Shown piece by piece: positions 1-6,675 of a DNA stretch of 21,076 nt. Positions within the stretch are counted from its first letter, which is position 1, and each line of letters starts with the position of its first letter. The DNA comes from a virus. The notes beneath the pieces are model-generated. The model searched no databases and had not been told where the DNA came from. It was given only the letters and a program-made list of their open reading frames with translations. The DNA lies in the IMG/VR virus record IMGVR_UViG_3300047562_003363, positions 1 through 21,076 of that record, one strand, 5' to 3'. Position numbers and translations under genes: made by a program.

Positions 1-977
1 CCTAATATTTCGTTCACAGTATTTTTTACTGATCCTCTATATTCAATTATTATTTCTCTACCCTCTGATGCTCTATATTCTTTCAATCCACCAAAATGTT
101 TTTCATTGGCTTTTTTTGAACTCATGCCATAAAATTCAACAAACTTCTTCGTCTCACGAATCAGTTCATATGATTGAGGATAATCTTCAGATGTATATTC
201 AATTTGATTTGTGACATAATGTTTTTCAATAATCTCTCCACCACCTTCATCATGACCAGCAAGCATTCCGCCTAACATAACAAAATCAGCACCACCAGCA
301 AATGCTTTTACAACATCTCCTGGACAAGTGCATCCACCATCAGCAATTACTAATCCACCCAATCCATGTGCAGCATCAGCACATTCTATCACGGCTGATA
401 ATTGTGGATAACCTACACCTGTTTGAATTCTTGTGGTGCAAACTGCGCCTGGACCAATTCCAACTTTAACAACATCAACACCACTTAAAATCAGTTGTTC
501 TGTCATCTCACCAGTAACAACATTACCAGCAATTATTTTTCCTTTTTTAAAAATTTCCTTTATTTTAATAACAAATTCTACAAACCTTTCACTATAACCA
601 TTAGCAACATCAATACAAACATATTGTAGATATTTGCACATAGAATATACATCCAAGAATTTACGGTAATCATAATCAGTAATGCCAATACTCATTGCAG
701 TATGTTGACAATTATCTTTGTTTGAAAAGAATTCAATTAACTGAGAAGTGTCATATGTTTTTCTCAATGTAGTAAACATTTTAAATTCTGATAATGTTTT
801 TGCCATTTCAAATGTCCCTACACCATCCATATTTGATGCCATGATAGGAATACCGTTCCAATCAAAATTTGCAAAGACTCTATTTAGATTTACATCTTTT
901 CTTGATCCTAATGTTGACCTTTTGGGTTTCAGCAAAACATCACTATAATCAAGTTTTAGTTCATTCTCAATTCTCAT
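1..977 (-). CDS. guaC: GMP reductase, C-terminus cut by window edge
   Basis: I translated this by hand: 325 full codons run open to the left edge, so about 20 residues are missing if it has the E. coli GuaC length (about 347). GMP reductase converts GMP to IMP plus ammonia with NADPH in the cytoplasm, feeding guanine nucleotides back towards adenine nucleotides. The N-terminus (LKLDYSDVLLKPKRSTL), the catalytic loop GIGPGAVCTTR with Cys180 and Thr182, the phosphate-binding segment IADGGCTCPGD (211-221), FVMLGGMLAGH (232-242), GMSS (284-287) and YRASEG with Glu305 are family hallmarks. They separate it from IMP dehydrogenase. Between GMLAGH and GMSS there is an insertion of roughly 20 residues relative to the human and E. 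coli enzymes as I remember them. The start at 977 lies 8 nt after the oxygenase stop, with AAGAAG just upstream, so the two genes are probably cotranscribed. Confidence 0.93.
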   Translation of the reverse strand, partial: MRIENELKLDYSDVLLKPKRSTLGSRKDVNLNRVFANFDWNGIPIMASNMDGVGTFEMAKTLSEFKMFTTLRKTYDTSQLIEFFSNKDNCQHTAMSIGITDYDYRKFLDVYSMCKYLQYVCIDVANGYSERFVEFVIKIKEIFKKGKIIAGNVVTGEMTEQLILSGVDVVKVGIGPGAVCTTRIQTGVGYPQLSAVIECADAAHGLGGLVIADGGCTCPGDVVKAFAGGADFVMLGGMLAGHDEGGGEIIEKHYVTNQIEYTSEDYPQSYELIRETKKFVEFYGMSSKKANEKHFGGLKEYRASEGREIIIEYRGSVKNTVNEIL

Positions 978-984
978 ATTCTTC

Positions 985-1824
985 TTAGTAACTTTGATTT
1001 AAACGCCAAACCAAATAATCTTTGGCTCCAATTTCATCATACTTCTGTTCACCAACTAAACTACCAACAATTACATCATCTCTCGGATGAACAAAATGAG
1101 GAAAACTGTAACGACTTTTATTCAGTTGTTCATTCACAACACGATGAGGTGTGGAAACATAAATGTCATTTGTCCATCGTTGAAGCAAATCACCCACATT
1201 AATAATGCAAGTATTAGGTATGTATGGCGCATCTATCCATTCTTCTTTTCCTCTTGGTTTGATTTGCAATCCAGGATTCTTGTCTGTAAATAATATTGTA
1301 ATTGTTCCATAATCAGTGTGTTCTCCACCACGCATTTGATTTTCTTGTATTTCGCCATTCCAAGGTGGATAATGAAGCATTCTGGTTGTTGTTGATTTTG
1401 AATACATATGTTTGTCAATTAAATACATTGGTCTTAAATCTAGTATAATTTCTATCATTGACAAAATACAATTCGTAATCAAATATAATTCATCATTCCA
1501 ATTTTTACATATTGTTTTCTGTTCTTCATTGTACCATTGATTATCTTCTCTATGTTCACACCAATTAAATGCTTCTTTCAAATCAACAGGTGTTCCAGGT
1601 GTCAAACTTTCTATCATTCCTTGATAACCTGAATTTGATTCAGTAGACTTGTATGCTAGTTTATTTTTTTCTTCAAGAGGTAATGCAAAAAAATCTTTTG
1701 CATGATTCATAATGTCAAATATTTCAATATCTGTTTTAAAATATGCGAACCCTATTGTCTTAAATGCATCATCAAGTTTCTCATGTGCATTTATATCTTT
1801 TAAATCTATTACTGGTATTTTCAT
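985..1824 (-). CDS. 2-oxoglutarate/Fe(II)-dependent oxygenase, isopenicillin N synthase-like
   Basis: The 279-residue protein has the double-stranded beta-helix iron site of the isopenicillin N synthase-like oxygenases: His169 and Asp171 in GGEHTDYGT, distal His227 in STPHRVV, and the 2-oxoglutarate-binding Arg238-x-Ser240 in SRYSFPHF. The N-terminus MKIPVIDL is the usual first strand of this family, which supports the start at 1824. The family usually runs to 300-340 residues, so this is a compact member. Such enzymes oxidise small molecules or residues with O2 and 2-oxoglutarate. The substrate cannot be read from the sequence. Genes of this superfamily are common in marine T4-like phages. 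The gene starts 9 nt after the T-tract of the preceding terminator and has no clear Shine-Dalgarno sequence, which is odd. It is followed closely by GMP reductase. Confidence 0.9.
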   Translation of the reverse strand: MKIPVIDLKDINAHEKLDDAFKTIGFAYFKTDIEIFDIMNHAKDFFALPLEEKNKLAYKSTESNSGYQGMIESLTPGTPVDLKEAFNWCEHREDNQWYNEEQKTICKNWNDELYLITNCILSMIEIILDLRPMYLIDKHMYSKSTTTRMLHYPPWNGEIQENQMRGGEHTDYGTITILFTDKNPGLQIKPRGKEEWIDAPYIPNTCIINVGDLLQRWTNDIYVSTPHRVVNEQLNKSRYSFPHFVHPRDDVIVGSLVGEQKYDEIGAKDYLVWRLNQSY

Positions 1825-1833
1825 GATTGACTT

Positions 1834-1859
1834 AAAAAAAGGGGAAAGTGAATTCCCCC
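1834..1859 (-). terminator. Rho-independent terminator after the BMP-family gene
   Basis: On the minus strand a GGGGAA/TTCCCC stem (plus-strand arms 1841-1846 and 1853-1858) with a 6-nt loop is followed by seven T residues (1834-1840). It lies 10 nt past the BMP-family stop and is the clearest intrinsic terminator in the window. It should separate the solute-binding protein transcript from the oxygenase and guaC genes downstream. Confidence 0.85.
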
Positions 1860-1869
1860 TGAAAAGTTT

Positions 1870-2928
1870 TTATGGCATTGGTGAGATTACACCATCAACA
1901 AAGAAATCCATAGATTCAATTCCTGATCTTCCCATACCTGCTGGCACTACTGTTCCATCTTGTTTAGTGAAACCTGCGGAAAATGGAAAAGAAGCATCAT
2001 ATTTTTCTAATACAAACTTTTTCTTTTCTGATTCAACAATATTCACAACTTCAGTAGGAACATTCGGACCCCAAGGACTTAGATCAACACAACCTTTTTC
2101 CATGCCCCAGAATGGTGTGTCTACTTCCCAAGTTCCATCTTCAACAGATTTCATTACATGACTGTAGTAAACATCCCAATTGAACATCGGACCAGTTGCA
2201 TATCGGTCAGGACCAAAAGAATTCATTGGTGCATCATTGCCCATACCCCAAAGTGGATTTTCTGGTGTTGATTTCTTTTGTGCAAGCATCACCACAGATG
2301 GTGAATCCGTAGTTGTAAAGAACACATCTACACCATCGCTGTGTAAAGCATCAGCAGCTGCAGCATCTTTGCTTGGGTCAAACCATGAATTAATCCAAAC
2401 AATCTGAACTGTAATATCCGGATTTACTGATTTAGCACCAAGAGTTGCAGCATTAATATTTGAAATGATTTCTGGAATTGGATGAGAACCTACAAATCCA
2501 ATCTTGTTTGTTTTGGTAAGCAATCCTGCAGTAATACCTGCCAAATATCTTGCTTGAAACAATCTACAATTGTAGTTATTCATGTTCTCAGCAGTTTTAA
2601 ATCCTGTGGCATGCATGAATTTTACATTCGGATATTTCTTTGCCGTACTTACCATCGGTTCCATATAACCAAATGATGTACCAAATACCACATCATGTTT
2701 TCTTGCTAATCTACTGAACACTCTTTCCGAATCTGCTTCTGCTACAGATTCTACATAATCAAATTCATATCCAGATTCAACCATACCTTGATAATGCCGC
2801 ATACTCCATCCACCATCACTTTTTGGACCAACAAGAACTAATCCTGCAGTTGGTTTTTCTGCTGCAATTACAGCAATTGAAAATGTAATTAATATAACAA
2901 ACATTATTGCACTAACAATTTTTTTCAT
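1870..2928 (-). CDS. BMP/PnrA-family periplasmic solute-binding protein
   Basis: This is a 352-residue secreted binding protein of the BMP (basic membrane protein/PnrA) family, the substrate-capture part of ABC importers. Characterised members bind purine nucleosides. Residues 1-23 form a signal peptide (KK, hydrophobic core, cleavage near IAA-EK). There is no lipobox Cys, so it should be a soluble periplasmic protein of a Gram-negative host. Family features include the first strand and loop LVLVGPKSDGGW (30-41), HATGF (106-110), the segment around RYLAGITAGLLTK (127-139), GFVGSHPIPE (144-153), GAKSVNPD (164-171) and a DGVDVFFTTTDSP strand and turn (198-210). The start at 2928 has a strong site (GAGGAGA) 4 nt upstream. 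No permease or ATPase gene is present here, so it would have to use the host transporter. It is flanked by hairpins on both sides and looks like an independent cassette between gp47 and the oxygenase. The nucleoside ligand is inference. Confidence 0.92.
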   Translation of the reverse strand: MKKIVSAIMFVILITFSIAVIAAEKPTAGLVLVGPKSDGGWSMRHYQGMVESGYEFDYVESVAEADSERVFSRLARKHDVVFGTSFGYMEPMVSTAKKYPNVKFMHATGFKTAENMNNYNCRLFQARYLAGITAGLLTKTNKIGFVGSHPIPEIISNINAATLGAKSVNPDITVQIVWINSWFDPSKDAAAADALHSDGVDVFFTTTDSPSVVMLAQKKSTPENPLWGMGNDAPMNSFGPDRYATGPMFNWDVYYSHVMKSVEDGTWEVDTPFWGMEKGCVDLSPWGPNVPTEVVNIVESEKKKFVLEKYDASFPFSAGFTKQDGTVVPAGMGRSGIESMDFFVDGVISPMP

Positions 2929-2966
2929 TCGTTCTCCTCTTTTGAGATAAGTTAAACATACAAAAT

Positions 2967-2983
2967 TGATGCATCATGCATCA
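2967..2983. repeat. 17-bp palindrome before the BMP-family gene
   Basis: TGATGCAT and ATGCATCA face each other around a single central base. As DNA it is operator-like. As minus-strand RNA it can fold as a 7-bp stem with a 3-nt loop followed by ATTTT, so a weak terminator is equally possible. It sits 38 nt upstream of the BMP-family start. Confidence 0.6.
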
Positions 2984-2986
2984 GCA

Positions 2987-3007
2987 TAATGTGGAACACC
3001 CACATTA
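2987..3007 (-). terminator. Hairpin just after gp47 (weak terminator candidate)
   Basis: An 8-bp perfect stem TAATGTGG/CCACATTA with a 5-nt loop begins 7 nt after the gp47 stop codon. No T-tract follows directly, so it may act together with the palindrome at 2967-2983, or may protect the 3' end of the message instead of terminating it. Confidence 0.4.
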
Positions 3008-3014
3008 ATTCTTT

Positions 3015-4076
3015 TCATAACTCTAATTCGCTTGCTTCAAGATACAAAGATTTCATCATTCCAGATAATCTTGTTTTGTCAAGTGAAATATCCAATTCAT
3101 TAACATAATTTTCAAGCAATGAAATAGTGTCTTCTGACTTGTCAACAATATCATCTGAAACATTTTCTGCAGTCAAGTCTGAAAAATTCTCAGTAATTTT
3201 TACATCATGAGCAGAACTCTTTAACAGTTTATCAATGAACAAATCAAAAGAATACAAATCTGTTTTGTTGACAACAACTACTTTAATGTATTTTTCTACA
3301 ACAGATTCAAAATCAAATTTTGAATAATCAAAAGTAGTGTCATCATAATATATTTTCATAAAAATATGATGCGGATTTAGTACACGTTCTAGTTCTCTTG
3401 TTTCAGTATCAAAAATATGAAATCCTCTTGGACATTCATAATCTGTCCATGTTATTTCATAAGTGTTTCCAAGATAATAAATTTGTCCATCGTCTGATTT
3501 CTTGTGAAAATGACCAGAAAATACAATATCAAATTTATTGAAGATATTTTTTTCATATCCTCCTTGAGCAAAATGTCCAGAATGCATTTCAAATCCATTT
3601 ATTTCAAGATGTCCCATTGCGATTTGTGCTTTGGTTTTTTTGATTGCATTCATGGTTGAGGCATAATTTTCACTATTGATCCAAGGAATCATCATAATAG
3701 GTGTATCATCTATTTGAATAGTTTCACACTCTTCGTAAATATGAATATTATCAAATCTTCCATGAATTAATTCACGTAATGAATTTACACGATTTGTGTT
3801 TCTATAAAATATGTCATGATTACCAGCAAGCATATGAACAGTAATATTATTGTCTGTGAAAGGTTGTAAAAATCTTTCACGAAAATCCTTGGCAATCTTA
3901 TAGGAAACAAACTTACGTCTATCCATCACATCACCAAGATGAATCACTGTTTTAATCTCATTCTCTTTCAAATAAGGAAAGAAAGTTTCTTCCCAAAACT
4001 TGTAGAAAAACTCATTAAAAACAATACTGTCATTTCTTGCCCCAAAATGTGAATCAGTAATTAATGCTACTTTCAT
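3015..4076 (-). CDS. 47: gp47, SbcD/Mre11-like recombination nuclease subunit
   Basis: The 353 residues (T4 gp47: 339) carry the calcineurin-like phosphoesterase motifs of SbcD/Mre11: Asp8-x-His10 in ITDSHFG, GDVMDRR with Asp49, GNHD with Asn86-His87, His156 in MGHLEINGF, and GHFH with His189 and His191. These residues bind the two metal ions of the nuclease. In T4, gp47 pairs with the SMC-like ATPase gp46 to resect DNA ends for recombination-dependent replication and to degrade host DNA. Gene 46 is not next downstream as it commonly is; metabolic genes follow instead. The start ATG overlaps the gp55 stop in an ATGA, which points to translational coupling. Confidence 0.95.
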   Translation of the reverse strand: MKVALITDSHFGARNDSIVFNEFFYKFWEETFFPYLKENEIKTVIHLGDVMDRRKFVSYKIAKDFRERFLQPFTDNNITVHMLAGNHDIFYRNTNRVNSLRELIHGRFDNIHIYEECETIQIDDTPIMMIPWINSENYASTMNAIKKTKAQIAMGHLEINGFEMHSGHFAQGGYEKNIFNKFDIVFSGHFHKKSDDGQIYYLGNTYEITWTDYECPRGFHIFDTETRELERVLNPHHIFMKIYYDDTTFDYSKFDFESVVEKYIKVVVVNKTDLYSFDLFIDKLLKSSAHDVKITENFSDLTAENVSDDIVDKSEDTISLLENYVNELDISLDKTRLSGMMKSLYLEASELEL

Positions 4077-4600
4077 ACTTTACAAAACTTTTCCAGACCT
4101 TTTGGTTTGTCATTCTTTTTAGTTTTTGTTTTATAAACTTCTTCATCAGGTAAATAATTTTTCTGTAAATAATCCATATAATAATTGTTTAAATCCTCAT
4201 TATCTTCAATTCCAATAATTGATGGATCAAAATTCATGTTTTCAATAATCTTGTGTTTGATGTGTTGTTGTTTCTTTTCTTTTTGTATTCTTCTTACAAA
4301 GGCATAGAAAACAATCTGTGTGAAATAACCAAATGGATTCTTATATTTTTCATAATTAAAATTATGTGCGTACTGAATACAATTTTCAATGCCATCCAAT
4401 ATCATCTCATCTTTATACGTATAATTAATAAAATTTGGACGATAAGAAAGATGTGTTGCTATTTTTAAAAAACATTCACCAAGATACTCAGGTATAGGTG
4501 GAGTTTCTTCACCTAAATTTTCAGCTTCATTGTATTCCTCGAGCCATATTTTTATCGCATTATAAAATTCTTCATTATCAATATAATGTCTTTTACTCAT
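4073..4600 (-). CDS. 55: gp55, late-transcription sigma factor
   Basis: I place the start at 4600, giving 175 residues (T4 gp55: 185). GGAGAAG lies directly before this ATG, a consensus promoter ends 24 nt upstream, and the open frame beyond it would encode a Phe/Leu-rich leader that reads through the promoter. The protein matches the T4 gp55 type of minimal sigma-70 relative: an N-terminal helical part, a core-binding segment with YKDEMILDGIENCI (about 62-75), the region NPFGYFTQIVFYAFVRRIQKEK (about 87-108), and a charged tail. gp55 directs host RNA polymerase to TATAAATA late promoters and, in T4, contacts the gp45 sliding clamp through a short hydrophobic/acidic C-terminus. The end GLEKFCKV here may play that part. 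It overlaps gp47 by 4 nt. Confidence 0.93.
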   Translation of the reverse strand: MSKRHYIDNEEFYNAIKIWLEEYNEAENLGEETPPIPEYLGECFLKIATHLSYRPNFINYTYKDEMILDGIENCIQYAHNFNYEKYKNPFGYFTQIVFYAFVRRIQKEKKQQHIKHKIIENMNFDPSIIGIEDNEDLNNYYMDYLQKNYLPDEEVYKTKTKKNDKPKGLEKFCKV

Positions 4601-4624
4601 ACTTCTCCAAATCAAATAAAACCT

Positions 4625-4653
4625 ATTATACCCCAGAAAAAATAAAATGTCAA
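4625..4653 (-). promoter_or_regulatory. Consensus sigma-70 promoter for gp55
   Basis: On the minus strand TTGACA (4653-4648), a 17-nt spacer and TATAAT (4630-4625) match the bacterial housekeeping consensus exactly. The predicted start of the RNA is about 18 nt before the gp55 ATG. This suits early expression of gp55 and gp47 by unmodified host polymerase. Confidence 0.88.
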
Positions 4654-4692
4654 GGAAAAATATATGAAAAAAAAAACTTGACATTTTATTTT
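4639..4692. repeat. 16-bp perfect inverted repeat between uvsW and gp55
   Basis: Arms 4639-4654 and 4677-4692 are exact reverse complements with a 22-nt A-rich centre. Each arm contains TTGACA reading outwards. As RNA from uvsW it would form an A/U-rich stem followed by a U-rich run, so it could also terminate the uvsW message ahead of the gp55 promoter. Confidence 0.85.
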
Positions 4693-4706
4693 GGGTTTAG
4701 TAGAAT
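4678..4706 (+). promoter_or_regulatory. Diverging sigma-70-like promoter facing uvsW
   Basis: TTGACA (4678-4683), a 17-nt spacer and TAGAAT (4701-4706) form a near-consensus promoter on the plus strand. It would start RNA near 4713 that is antisense to the 3' end of uvsW. No plausible plus-strand gene follows. The TTGACA is a forced copy of the inverted repeat, so only the well-placed TAGAAT is independent evidence. Confidence 0.45.
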
Positions 4707-4724
4707 AGCTTTGTTGGGGGTTGA

Positions 4725-6200
4725 TCAAGAGATCCGGATCTTATGTATCTCATATTCAAAGTGTTCGCTATTATAAATATTGATTCTCTCTAGAAAATGA
4801 TTCATCGTATAATTATTTTTACTTCTGACTGATAAGTCATCAGCAATATCATAGAGTGTAGCAAATGTTTTTTGTTCGTTCTTTCTTAATACTCTGCCTA
4901 TTGATTGCAATGTACGAATTCTTGATTTACTAGGACTGGCAAAGATAATGTTATGAAGATTCTTGATATTGATGCCTGTTGAAAAGGTTCCGTATGATGC
5001 AACAATAATACAGTTTTCACTTTCTTCCGTCAGTCTTCTTGTTTCCTCCCGTATCTCAGTATCAGTTCCACCATAAATGTAATGAACAGGTCGATCAACT
5101 GAATCTTTGATTTGATTGTATAGTTGTTCTCCATGCTTTTCTACAAACTGAAATAAAAGAAGTGTATTGTTTTTAAGTCGAAGTGTAAGATCACAAATAA
5201 ATTTATTTCTTTTGTTATGTGATGTCAAAAAATCCATCTCTTCATGATATGACATTTTCTTGACAAGTTTTCTTTCTTCATCACTATAAGAAAGAACTAA
5301 TGCCTGAATGTTTAAATTAGCCAACGTATTGGTTTGCATCAATTCTTTTGTTGATACTACTTTTTTTACAGGTCCAAAAAGACCTTCAAGCACAAGACGA
5401 TGAGTTTGTGTATCATCAAGTGTTCCTGTTAGTCCAAACCTGTATTTAGTCTGATGAAGTTTATGCATAATTGATGCAAGGGATTTGGCTTTGAATAAAT
5501 GACATTCATCACCAATTACTGCACCAAATGGATTAAAATAGCTGGTTGGAAATTTATAAACAGATTGCCATGTAGAAATGACAACAGGATGTGTTATGTT
5601 ACGATCATGACCAGAATAAATTTTTTGAATGTTTGATTCTTGCCAACCATAGTCAACAAAGTCTTTTGCTAATTGTTCAACCAAAGATGTAGTTGGAACA
5701 AGAATTAAAATTTTATCTTGACTTGTTTCTTCTAGAATATTTAAATAAAATCTAACTAAGCAGTATATGATAAGTGATTTGCCTGAAGCAGTAGGACTGA
5801 TAAGTAATGTCCTATTGTTTCTGATTGCGTGTGCCAAGGCATCAATTTGATAGTCACGAGCTTTGACATTCTTTCCGCCAGATTTAAGTTTAAGATATTT
5901 TGTGAATGATTCAACATCTTTTGTAGAAATGGAAACTGTATCATTTAATAATTCCTCTGAAAGTGTATATTCTATTTCTTGTTGTTGAAGGTATTCGGTA
6001 AGATATGAAAGAAGTCCAACATATAATTCACCTGTCATCACATTAAAAAGTCTTATTTTACCGTCCCATATTTTATTTCTGACAGCAGGCATGAATTTTG
6101 CACCTGGAACTTCAAAAGTAAAATATGCAGATATTTGTCTTGCTTCGGATGGTTCGCAATTGACTTTTAAATATACTTCATTCTTTTTTTCAATTTCCAT
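4725..6200 (-). CDS. uvsW: UvsW, recombination/branch-migration helicase
   Basis: The 491 residues (T4 UvsW: 503) form a superfamily 2 helicase. Motifs in order: Q-like RDYQ (115-118), Walker A SPTASGKS (135-142), VPTTSL (168-173), DECH (231-234), LTGT (257-260), and motif VI QSIGRVLR (432-439). An N-terminal domain of about 100 residues containing RNKIWDGKIRL (41-51) is the UvsW-specific DNA-binding part. UvsW unwinds R-loops and migrates branched DNA, ending origin-dependent replication and promoting recombination-dependent replication late in infection. The start overlaps the upstream membrane-protein gene by 11 nt. The stop at 4725 lies just before the inverted repeat at 4639-4692. Confidence 0.95.
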   Translation of the reverse strand: MEIEKKNEVYLKVNCEPSEARQISAYFTFEVPGAKFMPAVRNKIWDGKIRLFNVMTGELYVGLLSYLTEYLQQQEIEYTLSEELLNDTVSISTKDVESFTKYLKLKSGGKNVKARDYQIDALAHAIRNNRTLLISPTASGKSLIIYCLVRFYLNILEETSQDKILILVPTTSLVEQLAKDFVDYGWQESNIQKIYSGHDRNITHPVVISTWQSVYKFPTSYFNPFGAVIGDECHLFKAKSLASIMHKLHQTKYRFGLTGTLDDTQTHRLVLEGLFGPVKKVVSTKELMQTNTLANLNIQALVLSYSDEERKLVKKMSYHEEMDFLTSHNKRNKFICDLTLRLKNNTLLLFQFVEKHGEQLYNQIKDSVDRPVHYIYGGTDTEIREETRRLTEESENCIIVASYGTFSTGINIKNLHNIIFASPSKSRIRTLQSIGRVLRKNEQKTFATLYDIADDLSVRSKNNYTMNHFLERINIYNSEHFEYEIHKIRIS

Positions 6201-6675
6201 TTTTTTCTGGTAAATAATGTTTCACATTCATTTCATGAAGAACCAACTCTCCTCCCTTAGATTTATTGGTTCCAAGTCCAGCTTTTTCACCTTCATTCTC
6301 TTTTTCTGATTCTGAAAACTCGCCTTCTATTTGTTGCCCTTCCATTAGTTTATCAGATACTTTTTCTAGTTCTCTGTGAGTATCAGCATCATATGCTATG
6401 AAAATTGCCTTTGGTAAATTTTCATTTTCTTGTTGTATCCAAAAATATATTTTATCATCTTCTTCATTTACCATGAATGAAATTAATCTGAATTTTTTTT
6501 CATTTGTTTTGAGAACTGGATATCCAAAAACAGAATCAAAATAAAAATAAGATCCTGCAATAAAAAATAATGTTAATGGAATAATGTATACTAAATGTAT
6601 ACTTGCTCTTAATTCAATTATAAGATAAAGAAAGATGCTAAGTAGCACCAAACTTGAAATGATTAAATAAGTCAT
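6190..6675 (-). CDS. Two-helix membrane protein of unknown function, third gene of the ExbBD-like cassette
   Basis: I do not recognise the family. The 161 residues begin with two membrane helices (about 2-20 and 26-46) joined by a short turn. A soluble domain with alternating hydrophobic strands follows (about 60-110), including a Phe-Trp-Ile-Gln strand (IYFWIQQ) and IFIAYDADTHREL. A Glu/Lys/Gly-rich linker runs from about 112 to 140, before a short hydrophobic C-terminus. It overlaps the ExbD-like gene by 4 nt (ATGA) upstream and uvsW by 11 nt downstream. This arrangement suggests it is translated with the ExbB/ExbD-like pair and may be an accessory subunit of that complex. That role is inferred from position only. 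Confidence 0.85.
   Translation of the reverse strand: MTYLIISSLVLLSIFLYLIIELRASIHLVYIIPLTLFFIAGSYFYFDSVFGYPVLKTNEKKFRLISFMVNEEDDKIYFWIQQENENLPKAIFIAYDADTHRELEKVSDKLMEGQQIEGEFSESEKENEGEKAGLGTNKSKGGELVLHEMNVKHYLPEKNGN

Noticed and set aside
1-977. IMP dehydrogenase as identity of the left-edge gene
   Set aside because: The MRIENELKLDYSDVLLKPKRS start, GPGAVCTTR and YRASEG motifs and absence of CBS domains fit GMP reductase better.
1712-2161. Plus-strand open frame of 149 codons opposite the oxygenase/BMP junction
   Set aside because: It crosses the terminator and lies opposite two strongly supported genes. Its composition is that of a reverse-complement shadow.
4601-4684. N-terminal extension of gp55 by 28 residues
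   Set aside because: The extension would encode a Phe/Leu-rich stretch read through the promoter. The ATG at 4600 has a good ribosome site and gives the expected family length.
4498-4776. Plus-strand open frame of 92 codons across the gp55/uvsW junction
   Set aside because: It runs antisense through the gp55 start and the inverted repeat, is rich in Lys/Phe/Tyr as expected from A/T-rich shadow frames, and has no ribosome site.
4772-4779. Exact TATAAATA on the plus strand inside uvsW
   Set aside because: It lies within coding sequence, faces no gene, and such 8-mers are expected by chance in DNA this A/T-rich. It would become interesting only if plus-strand late RNA were found.
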